A stretch of 39,807 nt of DNA from Candidatus Tectomicrobia bacterium RIFCSPLOWO2_12_FULL_69_37 (GTDB lineage: Bacteria > UBA8248): contig MGDP01000202.1 of the NCBI GenBank assembly GCA_001790955.1, forward strand, positions 1 to 39,807. Direction: 5' to 3'. The position numbers were made by a program, and so were the translations under genes. The notes beneath the pieces were generated by a model that was given only the letters and a program-made list of their open reading frames with translations, was not told where the DNA came from and did not search any database. Positions 26,075 through 35,299 of the stretch are shown one piece after another. Within the stretch, counting starts at the first letter, position 1. Every line of letters begins with the position of its first letter.

Positions 26075-26932
26075 TTAGCGGTTCGAGGTCACCAGCACCA
26101 CCCCCGCCACAATCAAGACCACGCTCAACGCCAATCTCAGTGTGATTCTCTCCCGTCCCCGGAGGAGGATGGGGGTCAGGAAGAGGGTGAACAGGGGAGC
26201 GGTCGAGACGACGGGGGAGACAACGGCCACCATCCCCCCCCGGAGCGCGTAGAGAAGGGTCATCTGGGCGGCGGCTTGGCTCAACCCTGCCAGGACGAAG
26301 AAACCCGCCGACCGGGGGGGCAGGGCGAAGGGCCTCGCGGCGCCGCCCATCCGGAACAGCAGGGGCGCCGCGACGGCCGCGGCGAGCCCCTGGAGAAAGG
26401 CCTCGAACAACAGGGGCTCGTGCCCCCCGAACCCCAGCTTGCGGAGGGTGTGGGCCAGCCCGAAGCACGCGGCCGAGGAGAGGGGGAGGAGCATATCCCG
26501 GGGCCGCACCCGGCCAATCCCTCCGCCCGAGAGGAAATATACCCCCGCCACCACCACCGCGATGCCCAGCCAGATGACGGGCGCGGGCCGCTCCCCCAGG
26601 ATGAAGAAGGCCCAGATGGCCCCGAAGAAAGCGTTCACGTTGCAGAGCGAGCTCGTCGGCGCGACCCCAATCTTGTCGATCGAGCGGAACATCAGGAGAA
26701 GGGAGAGCGCCGGGGAGACTGCCCCGGCGGCCAGGAACGCCCCCCAGTACCACGAGAACCCCAGACCGGAGAAATTGACCGTCACCAGGGAGGCCGTGAA
26801 GAACAGGAAATTCACCTCCACGACCAACAGGCTCCCCGTCTGGGGGTTGCTCCCCTCCATCCCCCTCCGGGTCAGGATGCCCGACAGCGCGAAGAAAAAA
26901 GCCGGGATTACCGCCACCAGTTCGAGAGGCAC
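26075..26932 (-). CDS. EamA/DMT-superfamily transporter
   Basis: About ten hydrophobic segments; duplicated EamA-type pattern (SLCNVNAFFGAIWAFFILGERPAPVIWLGIAVVVAGVYFL). Confidence 0.85.
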   Translation of the reverse strand: MPLELVAVIPAFFFALSGILTRRGMEGSNPQTGSLLVVEVNFLFFTASLVTVNFSGLGFSWYWGAFLAAGAVSPALSLLLMFRSIDKIGVAPTSSLCNVNAFFGAIWAFFILGERPAPVIWLGIAVVVAGVYFLSGGGIGRVRPRDMLLPLSSAACFGLAHTLRKLGFGGHEPLLFEAFLQGLAAAVAAPLLFRMGGAARPFALPPRSAGFFVLAGLSQAAAQMTLLYALRGGMVAVVSPVVSTAPLFTLFLTPILLRGRERITLRLALSVVLIVAGVVLVTSNR

Positions 26933-26953
26933 AAAGCTCTCCGGGGAAATGCG

Positions 26954-27916
26954 CTACCGCTCCGGGCGGGCGAGCGCCTCCGGGTTCACCAGGTTGACGG
27001 GGCGCCGCCCGGCGAGGGCAAGCTGCATGTTCTCCGCCGTCCGGTCCATGGCCGCCTGCTGGCACTCCGGCGTCCGGGAGGCGTGGTGCGGGGTTATGAG
27101 GACGTTGGGAAGGGAGCGGAGGGGATGCGCGTCCGCCAGAGGCTCCGGGTCGGTCACGTCGAGGCCCGCCGCCGCGATGACGCCCGCGTGGATGGCTCTC
27201 AGGAGGTCCTCCGTCACCACGGCGGGGCCGCGGGAGACGTTGATGAGGATGGCCTCCTTCTGCATCCTGGCCAGGGTCTGGGCGCGGATCATGCCTTGGG
27301 TCCCGGCCGAGAGGGGCATGCAGAGCAGGAGGAAATCGGCCCGGGGCAGCAGCTCCTCGAAGGAGAGGAACTCCATCGCGACGCCGGGGACGTAGGCCGG
27401 GTCCGGGGTGCGGGTGTTCACGAGGATCTTCATCCCGAAGCCGTTCCCGATGCGGGCCGCCCGGCGCCCGATGTCCCCCAGGCCCACGATCCCCAGGCTC
27501 TTGCCGGCCAGCTGGACGTGGGCCATGTGCTCCCAGGTCTTCTGGTCTTCCTTCATCCAGGCGTGGCGGGCGAGGTAGAGCATCATGAAGAAAGCGTGCT
27601 CGGCCACTGAGAGGCCCCGGACGCCCTCCGCGTTGCACACCATCACGCCTCGCTCGGTCGCGGCTTGGGTGTCGATGTTGTCCACGCCCGCTCCGGGCTT
27701 CACCACTACCTTGAGGCGGGGAGCGGCGTCCATCATCTGGGCGGTCACCGGCTTGAAGACGGTCAGGATGCCCTCCACCTCCCCCAGCAGCGGCATGATA
27801 GCCTCGGGAGTGTAGGCGGAGGGACGGATGATCTCGTTCCCGGCCCCGAGCCAGTCCTTCCCCACGTTCCACTGCGGGGTCTCATAGAGGGGGTCGACCA
27901 GGATCACTTTCGCCAC
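26954..27916 (-). CDS. D-2-hydroxyacid dehydrogenase (phosphoglycerate dehydrogenase-like)
   Basis: KPGAGVDNIDTQAATERGVMVCNAEG, LGIVGLGDIGRRAARIGNGFGMKI, INVSRGPAVVTEDLL, LITPHHASRTPE. Confidence 0.93.
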   Translation of the reverse strand: MAKVILVDPLYETPQWNVGKDWLGAGNEIIRPSAYTPEAIMPLLGEVEGILTVFKPVTAQMMDAAPRLKVVVKPGAGVDNIDTQAATERGVMVCNAEGVRGLSVAEHAFFMMLYLARHAWMKEDQKTWEHMAHVQLAGKSLGIVGLGDIGRRAARIGNGFGMKILVNTRTPDPAYVPGVAMEFLSFEELLPRADFLLLCMPLSAGTQGMIRAQTLARMQKEAILINVSRGPAVVTEDLLRAIHAGVIAAAGLDVTDPEPLADAHPLRSLPNVLITPHHASRTPECQQAAMDRTAENMQLALAGRRPVNLVNPEALARPER

Positions 27917-27949
27917 CAGGGGCTCCTTCCATGGCCTGAGTGAATGGCT

Positions 27950-28987
27950 TCAGTCGTGATCGAGAGTCTCTTCCACGGAGACGGTCCGCCGCTCGGCATG
28001 GCTCCTGAGAATGCTCCGCATGATGGCCAGGGCGCGGATGCCGTGGATGCCGGTCACTTCGGGGTCCCTTCCCTCCCGGATGCTCCGGGCGAAGTCCGTG
28101 AATTGCTCCCGGTTCGCCTGGCCCCGGCCCTCGACGAAGCTGCATCCCACATCGAGGGTCTCAGCCTCGACACGACCAATCTTGTCTACGGAACGCAGGA
28201 GCCGGGGCATGGCCTCGGTCGAAAGGCTCAGGTTCGCCTCGGTCCCGTGGATGGAGTACAGAAAGTTGAAGGGAGCGATGTAGCTCCCGGCGATGGTGCC
28301 GATGAGCCCGCTGCGGAAGCGCAACACGGCCGCCGCCGCGTCGTCGGTCGGGCAGGGGCCGCCCACCTTGGCGATGGCGGCGCTCACCTCGGCAATCTCT
28401 CCGAAAAGGTACTCCAGGATGTCGCCAATGTGAATGGTGTAGCTGTAGAGGGGACCGCCCGGGTTCTCGGCCGGGTTCCAGCGCATGCTCTGGGGGCCGG
28501 CCGTCAGGCCGTGGTTGCTGGAGAAGGAGGTCACGACCAGGCTCAGGAGGCCGAGCGTCCCCCGCTCGACCACCTCCTTCGCTTTGCGAAACATGGGCCA
28601 GCGGCGGAAGTTCTGCCCGATGTGGAGGCGCACCCCTGCCTCCCGGCAGGCGGCGTCGATGGCCTTGGCGTCCTTGATGCTGAGGGCCATGGGCTTCTCG
28701 AGGTGGATGTGCTTGCCGGCGCGGGCGGCCGCCACGGCATGCTCCCGGTGGACGCTGTTCGCCGAGACGATGACGACGGCTTCGGTCTCGGGATCCTGGA
28801 GCATCTCGTCCAAGGAGCCGAAGTTCCGCCCCCCGTACTTCTTCACAAAGGCCTCTCGGCTGGCCGGGGTGCGGGCGAACCCCCCCGTCACGCGGACCTC
28901 CTTCGAGGCGAGAGCCGCCTCGGCCAGCACCTCGCCCCACCAGCCCAGCCCGATGAACGCGACGCCGATCGGCCCTTTCCCGCTCAT
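27950..28987 (-). CDS. Gfo/Idh/MocA-family NAD(P)-dependent oxidoreductase
   Basis: GVAFIGLGWWGEVLAEAAL, VIVSANSVHREHAVAAARAGKHIHLEKPMALSIKDAKAI. Confidence 0.93.
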   Translation of the reverse strand: MSGKGPIGVAFIGLGWWGEVLAEAALASKEVRVTGGFARTPASREAFVKKYGGRNFGSLDEMLQDPETEAVVIVSANSVHREHAVAAARAGKHIHLEKPMALSIKDAKAIDAACREAGVRLHIGQNFRRWPMFRKAKEVVERGTLGLLSLVVTSFSSNHGLTAGPQSMRWNPAENPGGPLYSYTIHIGDILEYLFGEIAEVSAAIAKVGGPCPTDDAAAAVLRFRSGLIGTIAGSYIAPFNFLYSIHGTEANLSLSTEAMPRLLRSVDKIGRVEAETLDVGCSFVEGRGQANREQFTDFARSIREGRDPEVTGIHGIRALAIMRSILRSHAERRTVSVEETLDHD

Positions 28988-29071
28988 CTGCCCCTCCGCC
29001 TTTCCGGATCACGAAATACGCCCGCAGCCCCTCACGGCGCAACCGCTCTTCAGACTGGAGCGCAGGGAACT

Positions 29072-30163
29072 CTAACCGATGATCTTGAGCTCGGGAACCG
29101 AGAAGGGGGCCGAGGAGTTGTGGATGGCCACCTGGAGGGCCACGTTGCGGGCCGCCTCGCGGAAGGCGCGCGCGACCGAGCTCTCGGGCTCCCCCGCCAC
29201 AATGGGCGTACCCCGGTCGCCCCCGAGCCGGATCTGGATGTCCAGGGGAACCGAGCCCAGGAAGGGAACCTCGTAGCGCGCGGCCGCCCGCTGGCCGCCG
29301 CCCGTGTCGAAGATGTCCTCGCGGTGGCCGCACTGCGGGCACTGGTAGTAGCTCATGTTCTCGATGATGCCCAGAATGGGCACGTCGGTCTTGCGGAACA
29401 TCTGGAGGCCTTTGCGGGCGTCCAGCAGGGCGATGTCCTGCGGGGTGGTGACGATGACGGCCCCGGCCAGGGCGACCTGCTGGACGATGGTGAGCTGGGC
29501 GTCCCCGGTCCCCGGCGGGAGGTCGAGCACCAAGTAGTCCAGCTCTCCCCAGAGGGTGTCGCCGAGGAACTGGACGAGGGCCTTCATCACCATCGGGCCT
29601 CGCCAGATGACGGGAGAATCCTCCCCCACGAGGAAGCCCATGGACATCACCTTCACGCCGTGGGCCTTGAGGGGATAGATCTTGTTGTCGTCCGCGGCGA
29701 GGGGCCTTTCCCCCTGGAGGCCCAGCATGAGGGGTTGGCTGGGGCCGTAGATGTCGGCGTCCAGGATGCCCGTCTTGGCTCCATCCATGTGGAGGGAGAG
29801 GGCCAGGTTCACCGCCACGGTGGACTTGCCCACCCCGCCCTTCCCGCTCGCCACGGCGAGGATGTTCTTCACCCCGGGGATGGCCATCTTCCCCTGGACG
29901 GCGGGACGGGCCGAGACGTGGCTCGTGAGCCGGACGTTGACGGTTTTCACCCCGGGCAGGGTGCCCACGGCCAGGCGGCACTCGTCCATGAACTGCTCCT
30001 TGCGGGGATGGGCGGGCGTGGTGAGCTCCAGGGTGAAAGCCACGGCGTCGCCGCAGACGTTCACGTCCTTCACCATCTTGAGGCTCACCAGGTCCTTTCC
30101 CAGATCGGGATCTTTCACTTTTTTCAGGGCTTCAAGAATTTGATTTTGCGTGACTTCTGCCAT
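29072..30163 (-). CDS. mrp: Mrp/ApbC-family Fe-S cluster carrier P-loop ATPase
   Basis: N-terminal MIP18/DUF59 domain (ILEALKKVKDPDLGKDLVSLKMVKDV), VASGKGGVGKSTVAVNLAL, DADIYGPSQPLMLG, ENMSYYQCPQCGHREDIF. Start at MAEVTQ (30163). Confidence 0.94.
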   Translation of the reverse strand: MAEVTQNQILEALKKVKDPDLGKDLVSLKMVKDVNVCGDAVAFTLELTTPAHPRKEQFMDECRLAVGTLPGVKTVNVRLTSHVSARPAVQGKMAIPGVKNILAVASGKGGVGKSTVAVNLALSLHMDGAKTGILDADIYGPSQPLMLGLQGERPLAADDNKIYPLKAHGVKVMSMGFLVGEDSPVIWRGPMVMKALVQFLGDTLWGELDYLVLDLPPGTGDAQLTIVQQVALAGAVIVTTPQDIALLDARKGLQMFRKTDVPILGIIENMSYYQCPQCGHREDIFDTGGGQRAAARYEVPFLGSVPLDIQIRLGGDRGTPIVAGEPESSVARAFREAARNVALQVAIHNSSAPFSVPELKIIG

Positions 30164-30468
30164 GGGACACATCTCCCCGGGTCATTCGGTCGCGAAATCA
30201 ATCCGGATGGCTCCTTCCGGCCGCGAAAAGCCTTGGTCCGCAGGGGCCATGCGGCGCAGGGCATCTTAGGAGGGGGCCCTTTTCGCTGTCAATCGGACGA
30301 ATCCACTCCGACACGGGTGTCCTCCGGCGGTTGACGCCGGATGGCGCCCCCCCGTAACTTCCTACCTGTAGGTCCGGTTTACATATTCGCGACAAGGGAA
30401 GGCTTCAGGAGCCCCCCAGCCTCCGGCTCCGGCCCGCCGAGGCACCGACGAGGAAGGAGAGCCGAGCA

Positions 30469-31269
30469 GTGGATATTGTCGTCTGCATCAAGCAGGTGCA
30501 GGACCCGGACATCCCCCCGCGGGACTTCAAGGTGGACGAGGAGAAGATGATGGTCGTGCCGCCGGCCAACGTGCCGCCGGTCATCAGCACTTTCGATGAG
30601 AACGCCATCGAGGCGGCCATCCAGCTCAAGGAGGCCAAGGGCGGGAAGATCACCGTCGTCACCATGGGCGGCGACAAGGCCAAGGACTCCCTCAAGAAGT
30701 GCCTCGCCATGGGCTGCGACGAGGCCGTGCTCCTCCAGGACCCGGCCTTCGACGGCTCGGACGCCTTCGGCGTGGCCCGGGCCCTGGCCGCCGCCGTCCG
30801 CAAGATCGGGAAATTCGACATCCTCATGTGCGGCCGGCTGAGCAGCGACTGGAGCTACGGCACCACCCCGCTCGCCCTGGCCGAAGCGCTGAACCTCCCG
30901 AGCGTGACCCAGCTCCAGAAGATCGAAGCGAGGGACGGGGGCCTGCGCTGCGAGCGGGCGCTCGAGGACGGGGTGGAGGTGGTAGACGTCTCGACCCCCT
31001 GCCTCCTCACCGTCAGCAACGAAATGAACAACCCCCGCCTCCCCTCGGTGAAGGGCATCCTGACAGCCTCGCGGAAGCAGATCCCGCTCTGGAAGGCCGC
31101 GGACCTTGGGGTGGACGCGGGCAGCGTGGGGGCGGGAGCGGCCACCCTGGAGCTCACCAAGCTTTACAAGCCCGTCTTCACCGGGCAGTGCGAATTCATC
31201 ACCGGCGAAACGCTGGAGGAAGCGGCTGAGAACCTCGCCCTTCGCCTCCGGGCGGACAAGATCATCTGA
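30469..31269 (+). CDS. etfB: Electron transfer flavoprotein subunit beta
   Basis: GTG start; VVCIKQVQDPD...NAIEAAIQLKEAKGGKITVVTMGGDKAKDSLKKCLAMGCDEAVLLQD. Confidence 0.95.
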   Translation: MDIVVCIKQVQDPDIPPRDFKVDEEKMMVVPPANVPPVISTFDENAIEAAIQLKEAKGGKITVVTMGGDKAKDSLKKCLAMGCDEAVLLQDPAFDGSDAFGVARALAAAVRKIGKFDILMCGRLSSDWSYGTTPLALAEALNLPSVTQLQKIEARDGGLRCERALEDGVEVVDVSTPCLLTVSNEMNNPRLPSVKGILTASRKQIPLWKAADLGVDAGSVGAGAATLELTKLYKPVFTGQCEFITGETLEEAAENLALRLRADKII

Positions 31270-31282
31270 GGAGGCTTCGGGA

Positions 31283-32275
31283 ATGGCCAAGGATGTACTC
31301 ATACTGGCGGAGCGGGCGGAGGATCGCCTCGCTCTGGTGAGCAGCGAGCTGTGCGGGGTGGGCCGCAAGCTGGCCGGCGAGACGGGGGGCGCCCTCGTCG
31401 CCGTCCTGCTGGGCGGCGCGGGCACTCAGGAACTGGCCAAGGGGCTCATCGCCCTGGGGGCGGACAAGGTGATCGCCGCCGAGTCCAACCACCTCAAGGG
31501 CTATACCAACACCCTCTACACCCAGGTGACCGACGCCGCGGTGGGCCAGGTCTCCCCCTCCATCTTCTTGGTGGCCAACACCTCCATCGGGCGCGACGTG
31601 GCCCCGCGGATCGCCTTCCGCCGGGGGGCGAGCTACGCCTACGACTGCACCGAGCTCTCCATCGAGAACGGACGCCTCGCCGCCGTGCGGCCCGTCTTCG
31701 GGGGGAGCGCCATCAGCCACGTGCGCTCCCGCACCGAGGCCCTCGCCGTGGCCTGCACGCGGGCGAAGGCCTTCCCCCTCGCCGAAGTGCAGCAGGGCCG
31801 CAGCGGAGAGATCACCTCCCTCGAGGTGAAGGTCGAGTCGGGCGCGGTCAAGATGAGCTTCGTCGAGACCAAGTACGTCGAGGCCGAGGGCGTGCGCCTC
31901 GAGGACGCCGAGATCGTGGTGAGCGGCGGCCGGGGCCTGGGCGGAGCCGAGAACTTCTCCTACCTCCAAGCCCTCGCCAAGGTGCTCAAGGCGGCGGTCG
32001 GAGCCAGCCGGGCCGCCGTGGACGCGGGCTGGGCGCCCACCCAGATCCAGGTGGGCCAGACGGGCAAGATCGTGGGCCCCAACCTCTACATCGCCGTCGG
32101 CATCTCGGGAGCCATGCAGCACATGGTGGGGGCCGGGCCCAGCAAGAACATCGTGGCCATCAACACCGACCCGGAGGCGCCCATCTTCCAGCGCGCCAAG
32201 TACGGGGTGGTAGGGGATTACCGGAAGGTGATCCCCGCCTTCACGAAGAAGTGCGAGGAGCTGCTGAAGAACTGA
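31283..32275 (+). CDS. etfA: Electron transfer flavoprotein subunit alpha
   Basis: MAKDVLILAER...VSGGRGLGG...GASRAAVDAGWAPTQIQVGQTGKIVGPNLYIAVGISGAMQHMVGAGPSKNIVAINTDPEAPIF. Confidence 0.96.
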   Translation: MAKDVLILAERAEDRLALVSSELCGVGRKLAGETGGALVAVLLGGAGTQELAKGLIALGADKVIAAESNHLKGYTNTLYTQVTDAAVGQVSPSIFLVANTSIGRDVAPRIAFRRGASYAYDCTELSIENGRLAAVRPVFGGSAISHVRSRTEALAVACTRAKAFPLAEVQQGRSGEITSLEVKVESGAVKMSFVETKYVEAEGVRLEDAEIVVSGGRGLGGAENFSYLQALAKVLKAAVGASRAAVDAGWAPTQIQVGQTGKIVGPNLYIAVGISGAMQHMVGAGPSKNIVAINTDPEAPIFQRAKYGVVGDYRKVIPAFTKKCEELLKN

Positions 32276-32292
32276 TGCGACGCCGGAGGCGA

Positions 32293-32334
32293 GAAGAAGC
32301 GGGGGGCGGTCCGCCGCCCCCCGCTTCTTCTTTC
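32293..32334 (+). terminator. Strong hairpin terminator between convergent etfA and XRE-S24 genes
   Basis: Perfect 17-bp stem GAAGAAGCGGGGGGCGG (32293-32309) / CCGCCCCCCGCTTCTTC (32314-32330), 4-nt loop TCCG, followed by TTTC. Confidence 0.8.
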
Positions 32335-33052
32335 AGACGAAGGGCTGGTAGGCCCAGACCACCCGGCCCACGATGCGCTCCTCGGGATCCTCGTCCGGAA
32401 GGTCCAGGTGAGTGACCGGCTCCTCCCGGTTCTCGGGGATGAGCCAGAGGCGGGGGGGGGTCCACTGGAGCCGCTTGAGGGTGCAGCCGCCCGCCTCGTC
32501 GCGGACGGCGTAGATGCCCTCGGGCTTGATGGCCTTGTCCTTGCGGTCGATGGCCACGACGGCCCCGGGCTGGATGAGGGGGAGCATGCTGCGCCCCATC
32601 TCCCGGCTCACCCGGACGGCCACCAGGTCCTTTCGCCGGCCGATTTGGGAGACGTGGATGAGGGCGTACTCCTCGATCGCCTCCTCCACGATGCGGCTCT
32701 TGCCGGCGGCGATGGCGCCTGCGACCAGAGGGACGGCCCGGAAGTCGGGGTCCGCCACCCGCCCCGGGCCCTGGACGCCGTCCGCCACCCGGACCGCCAC
32801 GTCGAGGGGGCGCGGCTCCTCCCGCTCGGGGGCCCCCCGCCGGCCCAGGAGCCAGTCCACTGTCACCCCGAGGACATCTGCGATGCGCAGGAGCCTCCCC
32901 GCGCCGGGCTCGTTCTTGCCCTCCTCGTAGCGGACGAGGTTGGCCCAGGAGATTCCCGCCCGCCGGGCCAGTTGATTGGGGTTCAGGCCCCGCCGCTTGC
33001 GGGCCTCGGCGATTCTCTTCCCCATCTGCTTGGAGTCGGAGGGCTTGGCCAT
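32333..33052 (-). CDS. XRE-family regulator with C-terminal S24 (LexA/CI-like) peptidase domain
   Basis: HTH MGKRIAEARKRRGLNPNQLARRAGISWANLVRYEEGKNEPGAGRLLRIADVLGV; S24 part with AGAIAAG, GRSMLPLIQPGAVVAIDR (Ser) and GGCTLKRLQW (Lys). Confidence 0.88.
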   Translation of the reverse strand: MAKPSDSKQMGKRIAEARKRRGLNPNQLARRAGISWANLVRYEEGKNEPGAGRLLRIADVLGVTVDWLLGRRGAPEREEPRPLDVAVRVADGVQGPGRVADPDFRAVPLVAGAIAAGKSRIVEEAIEEYALIHVSQIGRRKDLVAVRVSREMGRSMLPLIQPGAVVAIDRKDKAIKPEGIYAVRDEAGGCTLKRLQWTPPRLWLIPENREEPVTHLDLPDEDPEERIVGRVVWAYQPFV

Positions 33053-33186
33053 AGGCAGGAAGGCGATCGCCTATCCCCGGGCGGAGGGGAAGCCAGGAAA
33101 TTCGTTCTCGCTATCCTAGCATGGCGGACAAAAAGCGAAAAGGCGTTTTTTTAATCTCCTAGCCCCTAGAAAAAGCACCGTCCCGC

Positions 33187-33873
33187 CTAGTCGTTCAGGA
33201 TAGCCACCGCCCGGATGGGGCTGCCGGTTCCTTCCTTGATCTTGAGAGGGAGGCCGATGAACTGGAACTGGCCCTTCCCGATGAGCTCCTCCAGCTGGAC
33301 GAGGCTCTCCATGTGAGTGATGCCCAGCTCGTGGCAGGCCTTGTGGACGAGGGAGTTGACGTTCCCCTCCGGGCCCGGGCGCATGGAGTCGATGCCGAAG
33401 CTCACGATACCCTGCTTGGCCAGCCACTCGGTGGCGGCGACGTTCACGCCGGGGTTGTCGGTGTTGTAGGCCGGCTTCGGAAAGGTGCGCGCGTGGTGGC
33501 CCGTGCACAGGAGGACGGTGCCCCCCTTCGGGATCGGAGCCCCGGCCTTCGCCGCCGCCTCCTCGAGGTGCTTCGGGGTGATCTCCGCCCGGGGCGCCAT
33601 GTGGCGCAGGTCGAGGCACACGCCCGGGACAATGCACCTCTCCAGCGGGAACTTGTCGATGCTCGTGCCGGTCTTGTGGAAATGGCGCGGGGCGTCGAGG
33701 TGGGTGGTGCCGTGGTCCGGCATCGAGAAGTACATGACGGCGTTGCCCCACACGTTGCCCGAGTCCCGGAAGGCCTCGTCGTGATCTTTCCACACCCCCA
33801 CGATGATGGAGGGCTGGCCAGGGTACTGGGGAGTGCGGTGGTAGATTTCGCGGCTCAAGTCGATGATCTTCAT
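33187..33873 (-). CDS. Cyclase-family metal-dependent hydrolase (kynurenine formamidase-like)
   Basis: IDLSREIYHRTPQYPGQP and DHGTTHLDAPRHFHKTG (HxTxHxDxxxH metal motif). Confidence 0.88.
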   Translation of the reverse strand: MKIIDLSREIYHRTPQYPGQPSIIVGVWKDHDEAFRDSGNVWGNAVMYFSMPDHGTTHLDAPRHFHKTGTSIDKFPLERCIVPGVCLDLRHMAPRAEITPKHLEEAAAKAGAPIPKGGTVLLCTGHHARTFPKPAYNTDNPGVNVAATEWLAKQGIVSFGIDSMRPGPEGNVNSLVHKACHELGITHMESLVQLEELIGKGQFQFIGLPLKIKEGTGSPIRAVAILND

Positions 33874-33897
33874 TCGCCCTCTCCTTGGGGTCCGCTC

Positions 33898-35139
33898 CTA
33901 GGCGGTGCAGCGAAGGATATGGAGGCCGTGGTTCTTGTCGGTCAGGTAGATGAACCCCCGCCGGTCCACCAGGACGTCCTCGCTCTGGGTGACGAGGGCC
34001 TTGGGGAGCATGCCCAGGCGCCTCCGAGGGTCCGAGGGCACGTAGTAGGCGATCTCCCGGGGATGGACCGGGTCCCGGAGGTCGTACACCCGGAGGCCGG
34101 CGTTGAAATAGGTGAGGTACACCCGGTCGTCGCGCTGCTCCATCCAGGGGAGACCCTGCGGGTGGTGCTGGTTGTGGGGGCCGAAGCGCCCGCCCCGCTC
34201 GCAGAAGTTCTTGTGGCTGTAGCCGGGCGGGGGGTCAGGCACCGGGAAGAGGCTCATGAGGCGCGGGTTCGTCTCGTCCTTGATGTCGATGACGGCGGCG
34301 TAGTTGAGCGGCTCGTCGCAGTTCTCCTTGAGGGCTTCGCTGTTGGCGATGGCGATGCCCCGCTTCACGAAGGGGTACACCGTGTGCATGGCCAGGGTGC
34401 TGCCGAGAGGGGGGTGCACGTTCAGCCGCCCGACGAACTTGGGCGAGGCGATGTCCTCGATGTTGAGGATGACCATCCCGCCCCCGGCGTAGGGGACGTA
34501 GGCCCGCCCGCCCTCGGCGTGGGCGGGGCCGTGGTTGAAGACGCGCCTCCCTTCCCCGCCCCCGTGGGTGACGCCCCCTCCCCCCTTCTCCTGCTCGGGC
34601 AGCCACCAGCGGCAGACCTCCGCGGGCTTGGAGGGGTCCTGGAGGTCGATGACCCGGTAGATGTTCCCGTCGTAGCCCGGGCAGTAGGCCGAGAGATGGG
34701 CGTAGCGGCCGCCGTTGTAGAAGTTGCGGTGGGTGCCCTGGGCGCCGGTCTCCCAGTGGGAAAGGAGGCGGGGGGAGGCGGGATCCTTCCCCACATCCCA
34801 GATGAAGACTCCCTCCTTCTCGGGCGGATCGTCGGGGCGCGGCCCCCAGCCCGCCGGAATCTTCTCGAGCGAGGTGACGAGCAGGCCGTCGGCCGCCTGC
34901 ACCTGGAGGGTCCAGGTGTTGTCCGGGCCGGGGATGAAGCGGAGGTACTGGGGATTCTCCGGGTCGGTGACGTCCAGCACGCTCCAGCCGCTCACCCAGA
35001 AGCAGGAAAGGTAGAGGTAGAAGCGGCCGTTCGTCTCCTGCATGGCGATCTTGAAGGCGGGCCGGTCCTCCAGGCCGTGGTAGCCCACGAACTCCATGTT
35101 CCAGGCGGCCAGGGCGGCCGGCGCCTGCGCTGACGTCAT
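33898..35139 (-). CDS. LVIVD-repeat beta-propeller-like protein
   Basis: Repeats such as WSVLDVTDPENPQYLRF, RVIDLQDPSKPAEVCRW, RVYDLRDPVHPREIAYY. Start at MTSAQAPAALAAWN (35139). Confidence 0.8.
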   Translation of the reverse strand: MTSAQAPAALAAWNMEFVGYHGLEDRPAFKIAMQETNGRFYLYLSCFWVSGWSVLDVTDPENPQYLRFIPGPDNTWTLQVQAADGLLVTSLEKIPAGWGPRPDDPPEKEGVFIWDVGKDPASPRLLSHWETGAQGTHRNFYNGGRYAHLSAYCPGYDGNIYRVIDLQDPSKPAEVCRWWLPEQEKGGGGVTHGGGEGRRVFNHGPAHAEGGRAYVPYAGGGMVILNIEDIASPKFVGRLNVHPPLGSTLAMHTVYPFVKRGIAIANSEALKENCDEPLNYAAVIDIKDETNPRLMSLFPVPDPPPGYSHKNFCERGGRFGPHNQHHPQGLPWMEQRDDRVYLTYFNAGLRVYDLRDPVHPREIAYYVPSDPRRRLGMLPKALVTQSEDVLVDRRGFIYLTDKNHGLHILRCTA

Positions 35140-35299
35140 CGCCCCCTCCCTGCGGGCGCGCCTCGGTGGCACCCCCGCCCCCGGTGATCTTCTTCGCATG
35201 ATCGCTGCGCGGTGCCCTCCCCATATGTACCCCACCGGCGCGCGGTGGTAAAGTAGCCGGGCCTGCCTCCGGCCCTCGCTCTTCCTGGAGAGCGCCGCT

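Noticed and set aside
26022-27872. 616-aa minus-strand and 528-aa plus-strand ORFs
   Set aside because: Alternate-frame artefacts over the EamA and 2-hydroxyacid dehydrogenase genes.
18664-27916. Two D-2-hydroxyacid dehydrogenases as a recent duplication
   Set aside because: Sequences belong to clearly different subfamilies with different neighbours; ordinary paralogy.
30198-30395. 65-aa minus-strand ORF in the mrp/etfB intergenic region
   Set aside because: No recognisable domain and spans a palindromic intergenic element; not supported as a gene.
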